The translations under genes were made by a program, and so were the position numbers. A stretch of DNA of 46,915 nt, from the NCBI GenBank assembly GCA_001566295.1, contig KQ964298.1, positions 1-46,915 on the forward strand, in the 5' to 3' direction. Positions within the stretch are counted from its first letter, which is position 1, and the number at the start of each line of letters is the position of its first letter. Shown piece by piece: positions 10,225 to 20,265 of the stretch. This DNA comes from Microdochium bolleyi (taxonomy: Eukaryota > Ascomycota > Sordariomycetes > Xylariales > Microdochiaceae). Below the pieces are notes generated by a model. It searched no databases, had not been told where the DNA came from, and saw nothing but the letters and a program-made list of their open reading frames with translations.

Positions 10225-10310
10225 GGTTGTATAGTGTAGCGGTTAGCACGTGGGATTTTGACTGGTGCCTCAATCTTCCTGAGACTCCGGTTCGAGCCCG
10301 GGTACGACCT
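10225..10310 (+). tRNA. tRNA-Gln (anticodon TTG) with intron
   Basis: The acceptor stem GGTTGTA (10225-10231) pairs with TACGACC (10303-10309), followed by discriminator T. The D-arm TAGTGTAGCGGTTAGCAC matches eukaryotic tRNA-Gln. The anticodon loop is TTTTGA with TTG at 10258-10260. A 14-nt intron (10262-10275) follows position 37, the canonical site. The 3' anticodon stem is TCCTG and the T-arm is TCCGG-TTCGAGC-CCGGG. A run of T after the 3' end (from 10310) is the Pol III terminator. The gene decodes CAA (and by wobble CAG). Confidence 0.95.
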
Positions 10311-11037
10311 TTTTGTTAGGCGTCAACAAGCAGGCCGATGTTCGGCTCAAATGCTAATCACGACGTAAATCTCTGTCTCATACTCGCTGGAGTCGCTCAG
10401 GCATGAGGCAGCGATCTTCTTCTAAATTCCCTAAGGCTTTCTAACATTTCAATAACTAAAATACCCTAGGGTATCTCGGGCATTGCTCAAAAAAGTGAAT
10501 TACTGGCTGTGGGAGAAATGTAACGATTAGTTATTCCTAAAACGCAAAGTTATTCTCGGCGCGATATTGCCTCCAGCTATATAACCTACCTGCTATAAAG
10601 AAAGATTCTTTGCTGGTATATACACCGAGATCGTCTACCAAGAAAAGAGATTTAATGATGGTCGAGTTCCACTAGTATAGCCAGATGCAACCACTTACTG
10701 TAAATACCGATGTGGCCTTGGTAGTGATTGCTGCATATAGTTGCCTAGGAAGGAGTGTTTTAGCCATATAGCCCACAGGTGCTACCCGGAAGGCACACCT
10801 GTTGCAACATACAGTTCGAATTAGGATCCTGATCATAATCTCTCGCCTTGACCGTAACATAAAGAGAAACTCCACAGAGTAAAAGGAAAACACTGCATTG
10901 TTATAGAAATCATTGAAGCTGATATTCAAGTGCTTGTCGACATGGAAACAAAGTTGACGCCAGCTCTGAATCACGGGCACTTCGCGACAACGGCCAGTGC
11001 AGTACAATCCTTCAGAACATGTCGGGAAAGGAGGACT
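10311..11037. other. AT-rich intergenic flank of tRNA gene
   Basis: About 700 bases, clearly AT-richer than neighbouring genes between roughly 10430 and 10930. It contains a perfect 14-bp palindrome (ataccctagggtat, 10461-10474). No coding frame is convincing. tRNA flanks are favoured insertion sites for retroelements, so this may be a decayed insertion, but no LTR or target-site duplication was identified. Confidence 0.45.
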
Positions 11038-12048
11038 TCATCGGTATGGCGGAGGCGGAAAGTTCCGCGTGTTGTACGTGTTCTGGGTCTGTGGCGGTGG
11101 GTAAGCTCGATATGCTGATTGTGGCGGGAGATTGCGAGGTTGCCCTTGATGCAGACCACGATTTATCCTAGCCCTCAGGCGCTGCTCCTGCTCCGCCTCT
11201 GCATCTGTCTCGTGCACCTTAAAAGCTGACTGTCGGTCTTTCGTTGCATTCGATTGCCGGCTGTGGTGCTCATGCATGTGTTGGCCGGCGACTGTGTCCA
11301 GTCTTTCATCTCGGTCTTGATGCAGGTATTCCTGTGCTGGCCTCATCTGCCCAGTATGTGGCGGTTGACGACGAGGTGGCTTAGGGCGTATATCTTCATC
11401 TCGAACTGAAGCCCCTCGTGATTTGACGTGGTGGCTCCGTTGCTGGCGCGGAGAGGCGGGGTCGTCTGGACTGCGTTCTGACTGCTTCTGGCGCAGAGTA
11501 CAAAGTCTTGTGTATATGCCCGGAATATCCTTCATGTCTTTCTCATTCCGTCTGAGAGCCCAGTGCGGAAGCCGTCCCTTCTGTTCAAGGATAAAATCTC
11601 CGTCGTACTGTCGCTTGTTGTAAAACACTTTCACGTAGTCTTGATTGTAGTCGTCTGGAATTGTCTCCTTCCCTTTCTTCTCTCGATGAGCCTCCTTATG
11701 CGTAGCCTTCTTCGCTGCGTACACACACAGACTAAGCCAGTCCTCGTATATGGCTTCATAGTTCATTCTGAATATCGACTTCTCCCTCTGCGCTGATGAC
11801 ATGAAGACGTCGTTCAACTCGAGGAAAACGTTTTGGAAGCAGGCATGAAACTCTCCGTACCACTTCCACTCGTGTGCGTAATGATCCAGCGATTGTGCCA
11901 TCGAGATATACTTTTTGAACGTAAAGAGATGCCTCTCTAGGTCATACATACCCGAGTTGTCCTTGTGCGCAGGGCCTTCAGTGAAGCCATTGAACAACTT
12001 TCCACCGCGAAAGAAGTCACCATATTTGTAGCTCTCACGCGAGCACAT
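11038..12048 (-). CDS. Hypothetical protein, charged, Pro/Gln-rich tail
   Basis: Single open frame of 336 aa that I do not recognise. The N-terminal ~185 residues look globular and helical, with many aromatic residues (SLDHYAHEWKWYGEFHACF, MNYEAIYEDWLSLCVYAAKK). The C-terminal ~150 are low complexity: charged, with RRQPPHTGQMRPAQEY, and a final proline-rich end NFPPPPYR (a PPPY-like motif that could bind WW domains, inference). There is no signal peptide or membrane segment. A TTTATAA box lies ~126 nt upstream (12180-12174 on this strand), supporting the start. Coding-like pieces upstream on the same strand (12174-12759) could belong to a longer gene, but I see no firm splice path joining them. 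Confidence 0.6.
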   Translation of the reverse strand: MCSRESYKYGDFFRGGKLFNGFTEGPAHKDNSGMYDLERHLFTFKKYISMAQSLDHYAHEWKWYGEFHACFQNVFLELNDVFMSSAQREKSIFRMNYEAIYEDWLSLCVYAAKKATHKEAHREKKGKETIPDDYNQDYVKVFYNKRQYDGDFILEQKGRLPHWALRRNEKDMKDIPGIYTRLCTLRQKQSERSPDDPASPRQQRSHHVKSRGASVRDEDIRPKPPRRQPPHTGQMRPAQEYLHQDRDERLDTVAGQHMHEHHSRQSNATKDRQSAFKVHETDAEAEQEQRLRARINRGLHQGQPRNLPPQSAYRAYPPPQTQNTYNTRNFPPPPYR

Positions 12049-12173
12049 GGCGCTGAATGTCTCGTATGAAAGCTGTAGATTTCGCGAGTGAGAATGATGA
12101 ACCTGATTGACTTGTTGAGTAGACCAAGCTGTGAGTGAAAATGCGAATGGCTGAGTGCCGAAAGAGTGTGCGA

Positions 12174-12180
12174 TTATAAA
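12174..12180 (-). promoter_or_regulatory. TATA-like box of the 336-aa gene
   Basis: The minus strand reads TTTATAA here, about 126 nt before the start codon at 12048. Identical spacing is seen for TATA boxes of other genes in this window. Confidence 0.4.
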
Positions 12181-12181
12181 C

Positions 12182-12759
12182 TATTCCTTCCGGCCCCCGC
12201 TTCCCATGTACACCAGGAGCGCGTGGGTGACAAAGAAATCTTCCGTTTCATGCATTTTAGCCGTGCAAAGAAGCACAAAGGAGACAACTGAAACAAAGAA
12301 GTATCGAAGGCCCATGTAGTATGAGGGAGCGCTGCTAGGTCCAGCTGTACGTGTTCCTTGCCATCGGGTGACATAATGTCTTTGTCTTTGTCCTCACTTT
12401 TACATACCGGTCCTCATATTGAATAGATCTCCAATGGGGAATGCTCAACCACTGTCAATATCTGCTTGGAGCTCTGTTGACTATGGCGTGTACAAAGAAC
12501 AACGTTACATGCATGTTGGGTGACTGGTTTCTGGAAAAGAAGGGTCATGTGGAATTCAAGCATACCACAACCAACACTCTACTGTATCAGACCAACGGCT
12601 GCAGACTAGTGTAAGTTTACCTTGCTTGGGCAAACATGTCGATGCCGTATGTCTGAGCTCCTCGTAGACAATCTTGTGATCTACCTTGTTGCGATTAGGT
12701 TGAGGCGGCACGCCACTCCATGGATCAGACAACGGAAGCAGGCGTATAATCGCATAAGT
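12182..12759 (-). pseudogene. Coding-like islands, possible decayed or multi-exon gene
   Basis: On the minus strand, 12759-12621 is open after a good acceptor (branch TTGACTGAT, CCTGTATAG). It reads TYAIIRLLPLSDPWSG, PPQPNRNKVDHK and IVYEELRHTASTCLPKQ, ending at a GTAAAC donor. Further downstream on the same strand (12400-12290) another stretch reads EDKDKDIMSPDGKEHVQLD. Both look like real protein by composition, yet I could not chain them in one frame with an upstream start. This may be a pseudogene, or a gene whose other exons I fail to see. The rest of 12049-13469 shows no other supported gene. Confidence 0.25.
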
Positions 12760-13028
12760 CTATACAGGAACAAGAGGCATCAGTCAATGTAGACAGAGGC
12801 AACGAGGATAATTTAAGAGCACAAATTACTATAGTGTGAGGTGTCCATAAAGCTCGGGATTATGGCGTCGAAAAAGCTGGCGTCACGTGGGTAGTCTGGA
12901 AAAGCTGAAGGCTGCTGAGGGATGCCGTGTGTTTATACATTTTGATTCTCGGGAGAGAGCTCCATCAGTTTCCCGGCTGAGCGGTTAATGAACACTGATT
13001 TACTTGCCCTTATTTCCGACTTGTTGGC

Positions 13029-13253
13029 TTGTTTGATCCTTTTCCTTTTTGGATAGATGAGCTTGCACTCAACTCCAGCCAGCTGGTTAACGGCGACTCC
13101 GCGGGTTGTGCTTTCGTATTACCAGTGCTGGGGCAGTTGTCTATACTCGACCCAGAAGTAACGAAACGAAGCGTTGACGGTATACTTCAAAGTTCGAACG
13201 TATTTCCTGCGGTGAGGCACATGATTAATCCGGCTTATGGAACTAGATTGTGA
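13029..13253 (+). other. Short open frame, uncertain
   Basis: A 74-codon frame whose interior (SSQLVNGDSAGCAFVLPVLG, SILDPEVTKRSVDG) looks protein-like. It has no signal peptide, no domain that I recognise and no supporting splice sites or promoter elements. It is listed because composition favours coding over noise; chance is quite possible. Confidence 0.2.
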
Positions 13254-13469
13254 TGATACCCGTTTCCACCTTGTGAAACTCGGAATTCTAGGCCATCGGG
13301 GACCCCGGGTGGTTCCAACGTGAATACAAGTCACACTGGAACTACTGAAAAACAATCTGGTCGTGGGATGAATCTTGGTATAATCGAGAATCGCCAACGC
13401 CAGGGGGGTAGAGAATACTCATGCTTGGTAGCTTCGAAATTTTGTCCACCAAGCCATACGCACCATTCC

Positions 13470-15376
13470 TCACTCTGTGCAGCAGCAGGAGACTGACGCA
13501 GGCAGAACTCGACAAGCACCACACAACAAACCGCCCTTTCGGAAATCACCCGGCAGCGGCACCCCGAAAGCCTGCGCGTGCGCCCCCTCACACCGCAGCC
13601 CGTCCTTCGGCACCGTCCCCGTGGCGAAGAACTCGAAGATCACCTTGTTCAGACAGTCGCTCGTCGCCACGAAGCTCGTGTGCCCAGCCACCACGCTCTC
13701 CACCACCGCCGCGGCGCCCTTAAACGAGTCTCTGATCCTGCGGGCGTTCTCGACGCTGCTCGCCGGGTCCGCCACGTTGTTCAGGATGACCACTTTCCCG
13801 CCGTGCTTGCCTATATCGGCTGCGTACGGCCCGCAGCACCGGTTCACCGTGCGGACGCCCCAGCTCTTGCATGTCAGCGGCGCGCCGGCGAAGAGCGGCG
13901 CCACGGAGGGCACGCGCTGCTCGAGGTCGGCGTAGTACGCGTCGAACTGGGCCCTCGTGCGCGGGGGCTTCGTGGCGTCGATGCACGCGCCCGCCAGGAG
14001 CCCGTCGAACGTCGGGTCCTCGGTGAGCATCGGCAGTGGCGGGACCGGCTGGTACGTGAAGTTCGCGAGGGCGAAGGGCACGAACCCGGCGTACTGCCCG
14101 GACTCGAGCTCGGACAGGACGCCCGCGAGCACGGGGAACAGGGCCGGAACGAACAGCGGGAGGGACTCGACGTACTTGAACACGGACCAGTCGAACCTGC
14201 GCTCGAACCCCTGCACCGCGATCCCGCCGTCGGTGCGGCGCTTCAGGTCCGCCTCGATCTTGTCGAACCGCCCGCGGATGTCGGCCAGCGTTGTCGAGGC
14301 GCCTGTGAAGTTGCACGGCGTCGGGCCCTTGGGGTCCGCCTTGAGACAGATATACAGGAACGCGGTGAGGGCCTTGTCCGCGTCCTGGATTGCGTACGCC
14401 TGCGCCGTGGTGCTCGTGTACGAGAGGCTGGCGGGCGCGGGCGCGTCGAGGAGGATCTTGCCGACGTGCTGCGGCCACTTGTACGCCACGGTGCTCGCGA
14501 CCACGGCGCCCGACGTCACGGCCCAGAAGTTGATCTTGTGCTGGCCCATGGCCTTCATGACGGCGACGTGGTCCGCGGCCGCCGCGTAGCTGCCCGCGTA
14601 CTTGACGGCGTTGGCGGCGTTCGTGGCGCAGCGCGACGAGAAGTCCTTGCCGCGGGCGTCCCAGACGTCGGCGGAGTTGGCGGAGCTGCCGAGCAGCGGC
14701 GGCTCGGAGAGGGCGTAGGTTTGGCGTTCTTGCTCCGAGGTGAAGCAGTTGATGGACGGGGGGGACCAGCCGTAGCCGCGGTAATCGATGGCGAGGAGCT
14801 CGTAGCCGGCAAAGAGGGGCGTGAAGGACTCGCCGAACGGACTAGGAAGTTCTGCGAAGTGGAGAGAGGGGGATGTTAGCCTTGCTCAGACGGGACATTC
14901 TTTGGAGGCAAGACCTTCGTCATAGGAGGGGGTGTGTGATGGAACCTACCGTGCTCGAGGCAGACCAGCCCCCAAGTTGCACATGGATTGTTCCAAGCGA
15001 CTCGGCTGGCATGCTCTCGTTGACTCGCTTATAAGGAAGCCGGATAATGGCAATCTGGATGCGGTCCTTGGAGGGACGACCGCGGAGTTTGCCCGGGACC
15101 TGTTCATAATCGTTCCCATCAATACTCGTCGACCTTGATACAGCCAATCTCTCTCCAGCGAAAGCTCTTCCTCAAGGATGAGGTGTTGATACGTACCGAG
15201 AGACGAGCACACTTGAAGACCTCATAGCAGTCCGTCCACTCGAGCTTATTACTGGGCTTGATCTTTGGGAAGACGGTGGGATCAACCACGCGGTTAGGCG
15301 GCGCCTGCGCGGAGACACCCGCGATCCCCAGTGCTGACAGAACGAACAGGGCCGTGTTGATGATAGGAAGACGCAT
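13470..15376 (-). CDS. Secreted TAP-like alpha/beta hydrolase, probably nucleophile-less
   Basis: Exons 15376-15197, 15099-14946 and 14851-13470 (571 aa). A signal peptide is clear (ALFVLSALGIAGVSAQA). The body resembles tripeptidyl-aminopeptidase-like secreted hydrolases, which remove N-terminal peptides: KLEWTDCYEVFKCARLS, then RIQIAIIRLP, a fold core at LLAIDYRGYGWSPP, and the TAP-like C-terminal region with LDAPAPA, NNVADPASS and AGHTSF. The general-base triad members D473 and H502 are present. The nucleophile elbow, normally GxSxG in NYWGFSYGT-like context, reads NFWAVTSGA, putting Thr224 where Ser belongs. The oxyanion stretch GGPGGSG is replaced by LGGWSASS. The exon 2 donor is uncertain: the consensus GTAGGT (14949) breaks the frame, while GTTCCA at 14945 keeps it. 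The enzyme is possibly inactive or altered. Confidence 0.8.
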
Positions 15377-16032
15377 CTTTTCGTGTCAAAGCTGAGTACA
15401 AACAAACTTTGTATGTTTACTCGATGTACATCGAAGTACTGGCAGCTAGCTCTCTTTGTAAGTTGCAGACGAGCCAGGTCCTCAAGACAGGCTTGATCTG
15501 CCCACGATCATCAGTGCCCCTTTTATGCACTCAGGTGCCATGCTATCGTCTAGCAGAACGGCTGAAATCTGCCAATCCACTTGAGCTCGATTACCAGAGC
15601 AGTATCAGGCTCATCACACATACAAGCCGGACACTACGTCTAGTTTTGCTACAATTGTTCCATAGATCGAGGAGAGCCATGGTTGTGGTTCGCCAATCAC
15701 GTTGCTGGTGGTGTGTTGGTGTTTGTGCCTTCAGCCGCACGCACGTCGCCCTGTCCCAAGTTGCACCTCCAGGAGGCTACTCCCGATATGGGTATTACCG
15801 ACAGCACCACCATGCTGATCGGTTGTGTTGCTAATGCAGATACACGGAATTTGAATGTAGGGCGAGTTCAGCTCAAGTTCTTAGTCGCCACCTTGACATG
15901 TAGACCACGTGTCTTAGCTCAAGATGGACAAAGATCATTATGTCTTATTGTTCTAGTAGCTGCCAGTTGGAGGTCAAAGTTTCGGAGATCGCTACATCGG
16001 AGCCTGGACTCAGCCTCGGCAGGCGCCTAGCA
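15377..16032. other. Intergenic region between hydrolase and MFS genes
   Basis: About 650 bases carrying the promoter of the minus-strand hydrolase and the 3' flank of the MFS gene. If the MFS intron were retained, the reading frame would run on to 15945. No other feature was seen. Confidence 0.5.
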
Positions 16033-17735
16033 CTAATAGCTAAACCAGATCTTCTGCCTTCGGATCCGTTCACCTTGGTAGTATAGCACGATCGGCAGCG
16101 GTATGAAGCCGATCGCGATGAAGCCCAGCACGGAGTTGCCCCATCCCACGCCCAGCCGGTCAAACATGGCAGGCCCAGCGAGCGGCAGCAGCGCACCCGT
16201 GAAGCAGCGCAGGGTCGCGCTGGCCGCCATGACGGAGGCCGAGTAGATGCTGTACGCATCGACGAGATATGTCGCGCTCGTGGACTGTGGTGTGCGGCAA
16301 AGGGGCTCGTCAACGTCTGGACAACGTACCATGGAGCAAGGTACGACTTCTTCCCCCCAGACGCTCCAAGCAGAGCTCTTTCGCCAAATTTAAGCGTGGC
16401 AAAGAGAAACGAGATGGGTGAACTCACGTAGATGATGACAATGCCGACACCGAGAACTGCAGTGCCCATGATGGGCGCGATCCAATGCACTCGCGCCTCG
16501 GCTGCCCACCCATACCAGAACAGGCCCACAGGCGCCAACACGGCGCCGACAAACATCGGTGGGAGCCGATACTCGGACTTAGCTCGTTGGCTGCGAGCAT
16601 CACCGCCACGGTCCGCATTAGCGTCCTCACCGATGCCGCCGCCGGCGCAGGTTGCACCATACTTGCGAGCCAGATATGCCGCCCAGCGGTCCGACACCAG
16701 CATGCAGAACACCAGACCGACAAGGAAGCCGAGGCCGAGGCCCAGCGACGCGAGCCCGGCCGCACCGCTGCCGAAGCCGTACTGGTCGCGGAACACGCGC
16801 GGGAAGGTCGTAAAGCAGAGGTACGCGTAGCTGTACACGACCGCGGCGTAGGCGGACTGCAGGAACACGACCGGGGAGAGGAGCATCTTGAACGGGCGCA
16901 TGATTGCGACGGCGAACAGCTGTCTCGGTGTCTTGTCCCCCTTGTCAAGGGCAGATCGCAGGGTCGGATCCCCCGTCTCCCTCCGCAGTCGTGCCGTCTT
17001 GTGTTTGAGGATCGCATACGGGTACGACTCGCGCACAAACGCCCAGAGCAGCACCGCCACGACGCCCGACGCGATGGCCATCAGCCAGAACCCCCAGCGC
17101 CAGCCCGCCACAGGAGTGAGGTTCCCGCCGATGATGGGCCCGAGGGTCGGGCCGAACGTCGGGCCCAGCACGTACGCGGCCATCGCGGTGCCGCGCCTTT
17201 CGCGGGGGATCATGTCGGCGATGGAGCTCGCCCCGAGGGTGCCCGGGCAGGACCCCGCGATGCCCGTGAGCAGGCGGTACGCAATGAGCGAGGGCAAGGT
17301 GTTGGCAAGGGCGCAGGCGATGTTGAAGACGCAGAAGAGGACTGCGCAGACGCGGAAAACGATGCGCTTGCCGTACAGCTCGGAGAGGGGCGCGATGAGA
17401 AACGGCCCGAAGGCGTAGCCGACGAGGTAGATAGTCGTCATGAGCGCGCCGAGGGCGTCCGAGGTGCCGCCCAGCTCGGCCATGATGGCCGGGGCCGCGG
17501 CGGCGCTGATGGTCGAGCCGACGGGCGAGAGCAGCGCGTTGATCGAGATGATGGTGATGGCGATGGTCTTGTGCCGGGCGGTCCAATTGAGCGGGTGGGC
17601 TGGGTCGTCCGGACCCTCAAAGTCGACCACATCCATCCTCACGACATCTTGCGCGGACAGTGGGGAGCTGCCGTCGTCATGGACGGTGTCGGGCGGAACG
17701 GCCGCAGGATCTGCGGCAGGGACTTTCTCTTGCAT
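16033..17735 (-). CDS. MFS transporter, DHA1 drug/H+ antiporter type
   Basis: Exons 17735-16428 and 16284-16033 (519 aa). The N-terminal motif FEGPDDPAHPLNW is characteristic of fungal DHA1 exporters of the polyamine/fluconazole-resistance type. Motif A-like LSELYGKRIVFR (loop 2-3) and motif C YVLGPTFGPTLGPIIGG (TM5) mark a proton antiporter of the plasma membrane. The intron (GTGAGT donor, CACAG acceptor, 143 nt, phase 0) restores the expected TM11-12 sequence (STSATYLVDAYSIYSAS, then GVGWGNSVLGFIAIGF). Without splicing the frame continues into an aberrant 596-aa product. A Gly/Asp-rich insert lies in the loop between TM8 and TM9. The substrate is unknown, and no biosynthetic gene is adjacent. 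It is transcribed divergently from the HNH gene. Confidence 0.9.
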
Positions 17736-18469
17736 CTGGGCATGGAACCAGGTCAGTCGGACCTAGGAAGGGTTCAAGGGTCCAGACGATGGTCATGGGA
17801 GGAAGGAAGGATTGCGGTGTGGGGAGGCGCCGAGGTCGTAACTGTTGGGTCAGGCCCTGCCAAAAGTTCCCTATACGAGTCAGCGTAACCGGCAGACTTG
17901 GAGACAATGGATCTATAGGCAAGGATCATACGTACCCCCAAGCGGAAAATGGCCCGATAATGCATGATTCTTCCATGCCATTGAACATGTATTCAACGTC
18001 GACCACCTGTTTGTCTACCATGCCAGAACTAAAACAGTACCCTTACTGTGCCTGTGCAATTGACAGTGTGAATATCGCGACGCATACAACGAGACACCGA
18101 AGTTCACCTCAACTTCTGGACTGATATCTTCACTGACTGACCCCTGGCACTTAATATCGTTGTTTTTCAAATTCCTGCTTCCAGAACTTTCGGGACACTC
18201 ACGCCCAGCAACCCAGCCCGCCGGTGTGACTAACACGGAGGTATCTCAGCTCCGCGCAAGCTATTCACTCTGATTGGCTGGGAGCAGGGTTTGCCAAGTT
18301 ATAAAGCATTGCGGAGAGTGAAGGGACTTTAAACCAGCTCGGGCTTCTCCACACCCAACTTTTATTCGACGTCACCTCGTCAATATCGTCGCCAAGGTGG
18401 GGTCTGAGCCTCGTAACCAAGCTGCGTGGTCCACCAGGAAAGAGAGCAGCGGACCGAAGTATTAGCGCC
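17736..18469. promoter_or_regulatory. Divergent intergenic region (MFS / HNH genes)
   Basis: About 730 bases between two divergent start codons, presumably holding both promoters. No gene, RNA or repeat is visible. Short frames here shadow one another. Confidence 0.5.
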
Positions 18470-19345
18470 ATGATCAGCGAGGACCAGCAACAGAACTACG
18501 ACATCTTCCGGGATTGCTTTTCGACCGTGCTCATCGAGCGGATCACGAGACAAGACGATGGCGGCGGGAGCGGCAGCAGGCACAGACGGCGATCCCGAAA
18601 AGCCAAGACCACAGCCAAACCGGACAGAAGCTCAGTAACTGCAGGGCAGGCGGGAGAGTCACCGGCCGGCAGCCTGGGATCGCCCGAGGAGCTGGCCGAG
18701 TTTGTCGACTTCACGGCGGAGCAGACGTTCGAGTACCTGCCCGAGGAGCTCAAGACGGTGCAGCACCACGACTGGGCCAAGGACGACGAGATGCAGGGCC
18801 GGTACCCGCTGCCGCTCACGAGCGCGGATGTCGGCGAGCTGATGCCCGTGCTGGATCCGGCGATAGAGGAGTCCCTGGCGACATATGGCATCGTCGAGGG
18901 GTCGCATGACGATGACGACAGCAGCAGTAGGAACAGAATCAAGAGCAAGACCGTGCGCAACCCGCAAGGGCTCGTCGAGGTCCTCGCCCCGGTGCTCACA
19001 GCGTTCATCACCGCTCTCGCCACCCCCCCTCCCGCGCCCATCTCGACGAAGCAGGCCGCGCAGGAGGCCGGGTGCGAGATCTGCGGGCGGGACTGGGTGC
19101 CCCTGACGTACCACCACCTGATCCCGCGGTTCGTGCACGACAAGGTGGTCAAGCGCGGCTGGCACCGCGCCGAGGACCTACAGAACGTGGCGTGGCTGTG
19201 CGGTGCGTGCCATCGGTTCGTGCACCGCTTTGCCGGACACGAGGAGCTCGCGAGGCACTACTACACGGTGGACCTGTTGATGCAGGAGGAGAGCGTTGTC
19301 AAGTGGGCGGACTGGGTCGGGCGGCTGAGGTGGAAAGGGCGGTGA
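18470..19345 (+). CDS. HNH-motif protein of fungal type
   Basis: Single-exon, 291 aa. The C-terminal ~95 residues form a treble-clef HNH module: CEIC (C202, C205), YHHLIPR (H215-H216), a conserved block VVKRGWHRAEDLQNVAWLC, then CGACH (C244, C247, H248) and FVHRF (H252). The paired CxxC motifs bind a structural zinc, and the HH plus later His are candidates for metal and catalysis. Upstream are a basic Arg/Lys/Ser-rich segment (~residues 33-52, possible nuclear signal) and an acidic region with DDDDSSS. This layout recurs in filamentous ascomycetes as a stand-alone gene, not as a homing endonuclease inside an intron. Nuclease activity and biological role are inferred; no partner gene is obvious. 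Confidence 0.85.
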   Translation: MISEDQQQNYDIFRDCFSTVLIERITRQDDGGGSGSRHRRRSRKAKTTAKPDRSSVTAGQAGESPAGSLGSPEELAEFVDFTAEQTFEYLPEELKTVQHHDWAKDDEMQGRYPLPLTSADVGELMPVLDPAIEESLATYGIVEGSHDDDDSSSRNRIKSKTVRNPQGLVEVLAPVLTAFITALATPPPAPISTKQAAQEAGCEICGRDWVPLTYHHLIPRFVHDKVVKRGWHRAEDLQNVAWLCGACHRFVHRFAGHEELARHYYTVDLLMQEESVVKWADWVGRLRWKGR

Positions 19346-19899
19346 CAGTGTGTCGTGCTCGTGGTGTAATGAGGAGTGGGCATTCGACCTTGGAAGGCTG
19401 CAAAGGTGCTTGAGACAGGCAATCAGAGAAGCACACATGTCACAGGACCGAGCTGTTGCACAATATGCTAGCCACCACTTGCACAAGCAGGCTCTGGCCT
19501 TGGCACGCCGATTCCGGCGGCTGAATGACTGGAATAAGCAGCTTACTCAGGATCCCTCCCCAAGGGTTGTTGACATTAGAAAGATGAGTCGAAGAGGCAG
19601 GGACTACTCAGCTGACAACGTGGCGCCCCCGACCCGGCAAAGCTGCAATGAGTACGACATCAATACCCGGTACCCGGAGGCTACACTGATGTTTATAGCA
19701 TCAACGTTGAGCCCAGCTTTTGGGTCTTCCGGACAGCCCAGGTTGGTCATTGATGGAGCAAGAATCAGGGACAATAGGCAATATCACTGCCTGTCTCGCT
19801 TGAAGATCAGGCCGCTTCTCCCTTTCCATTCCCAGCCTACTCTGCTGCCCTCCTCCCAATTCTAACCCGTGACCAACCGACGCAACGCCAGCGAAGACA
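19346..19899. other. Intergenic after HNH gene
   Basis: About 550 bases. A 171-codon open frame (19350-19865) begins 5 nt after the HNH stop codon but has no domain, signal peptide or membrane segment, and is judged chance. Confidence 0.4.
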
Positions 19900-20265
19900 A
19901 TGAGCCCGGTACCACGCTCCCGAGTGGGCGGGAGCCCTGAATCACGACATGGGGATGCAACCTTTGAGGATCTCGACTCTACCTTTCACGGCACACGTAC
20001 CAGTCCTGAACCAGTGGCCTCGTCACTACCATCCAATACAACGCTACCACCCAGCACTGGGCACCTGGAAGGGGATGGCCAGGCTCATGTATTCTCCTCG
20101 ACGCCTCGGGCGGTTGCTATCGGTGCAGGGATCGGGGGTGGGCTGTTCGTGCTGTTGATAGTCGTGGCCGCGGCATACTGGCCGTCGGTGCGGAGGCGCC
20201 GCCGCTCGGAGACTGGCGCCAAGGAAGCTGCGATCGACGATGGCACGAGAAAGCTCGAACAGTGA
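19900..20265 (+). CDS. Small single-pass membrane protein
   Basis: A 121-aa frame. Residues 1-70 are Ser/Thr/Pro-rich and polar (possibly O-glycosylated and outside), followed by one membrane segment in a Gly-rich context (AIGAGIGGGLFVLLIVVAAA) and a strong basic stop-transfer WPSVRRRRR, then a short charged cytosolic tail. This is the layout of fungal sensor-like or Mid2-like type I proteins, although no cleavable signal peptide is visible at this start. A missing upstream exon is possible. There is no known family. The minus strand is also open across this stretch, but its translation lacks such structure. Confidence 0.5.
   Translation: MSPVPRSRVGGSPESRHGDATFEDLDSTFHGTRTSPEPVASSLPSNTTLPPSTGHLEGDGQAHVFSSTPRAVAIGAGIGGGLFVLLIVVAAAYWPSVRRRRRSETGAKEAAIDDGTRKLEQ

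Noticed and set aside
13578..14879. A 433-codon open frame on the plus strand
   Set aside because: It is the antisense shadow of the GC-rich TAP-like hydrolase exon 3; the translation is Arg/Gly/Val-biased with no domain.
16485..17888. A 467-codon open frame on the plus strand
   Set aside because: Antisense to the MFS exon 1. Its Arg/Gly/Asp-rich translation comes from third-position GC bias.
13470..18469. A secondary-metabolite cluster around the hydrolase and MFS exporter
   Set aside because: No PKS, NRPS, terpene synthase, P450 or cluster regulator lies nearby; the neighbours look unrelated.
19350..19865. A 171-codon frame right after the HNH gene
   Set aside because: It begins 5 nt after the HNH stop with no room for a promoter, and has no domain. 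Fungal genes are not arranged as operons.
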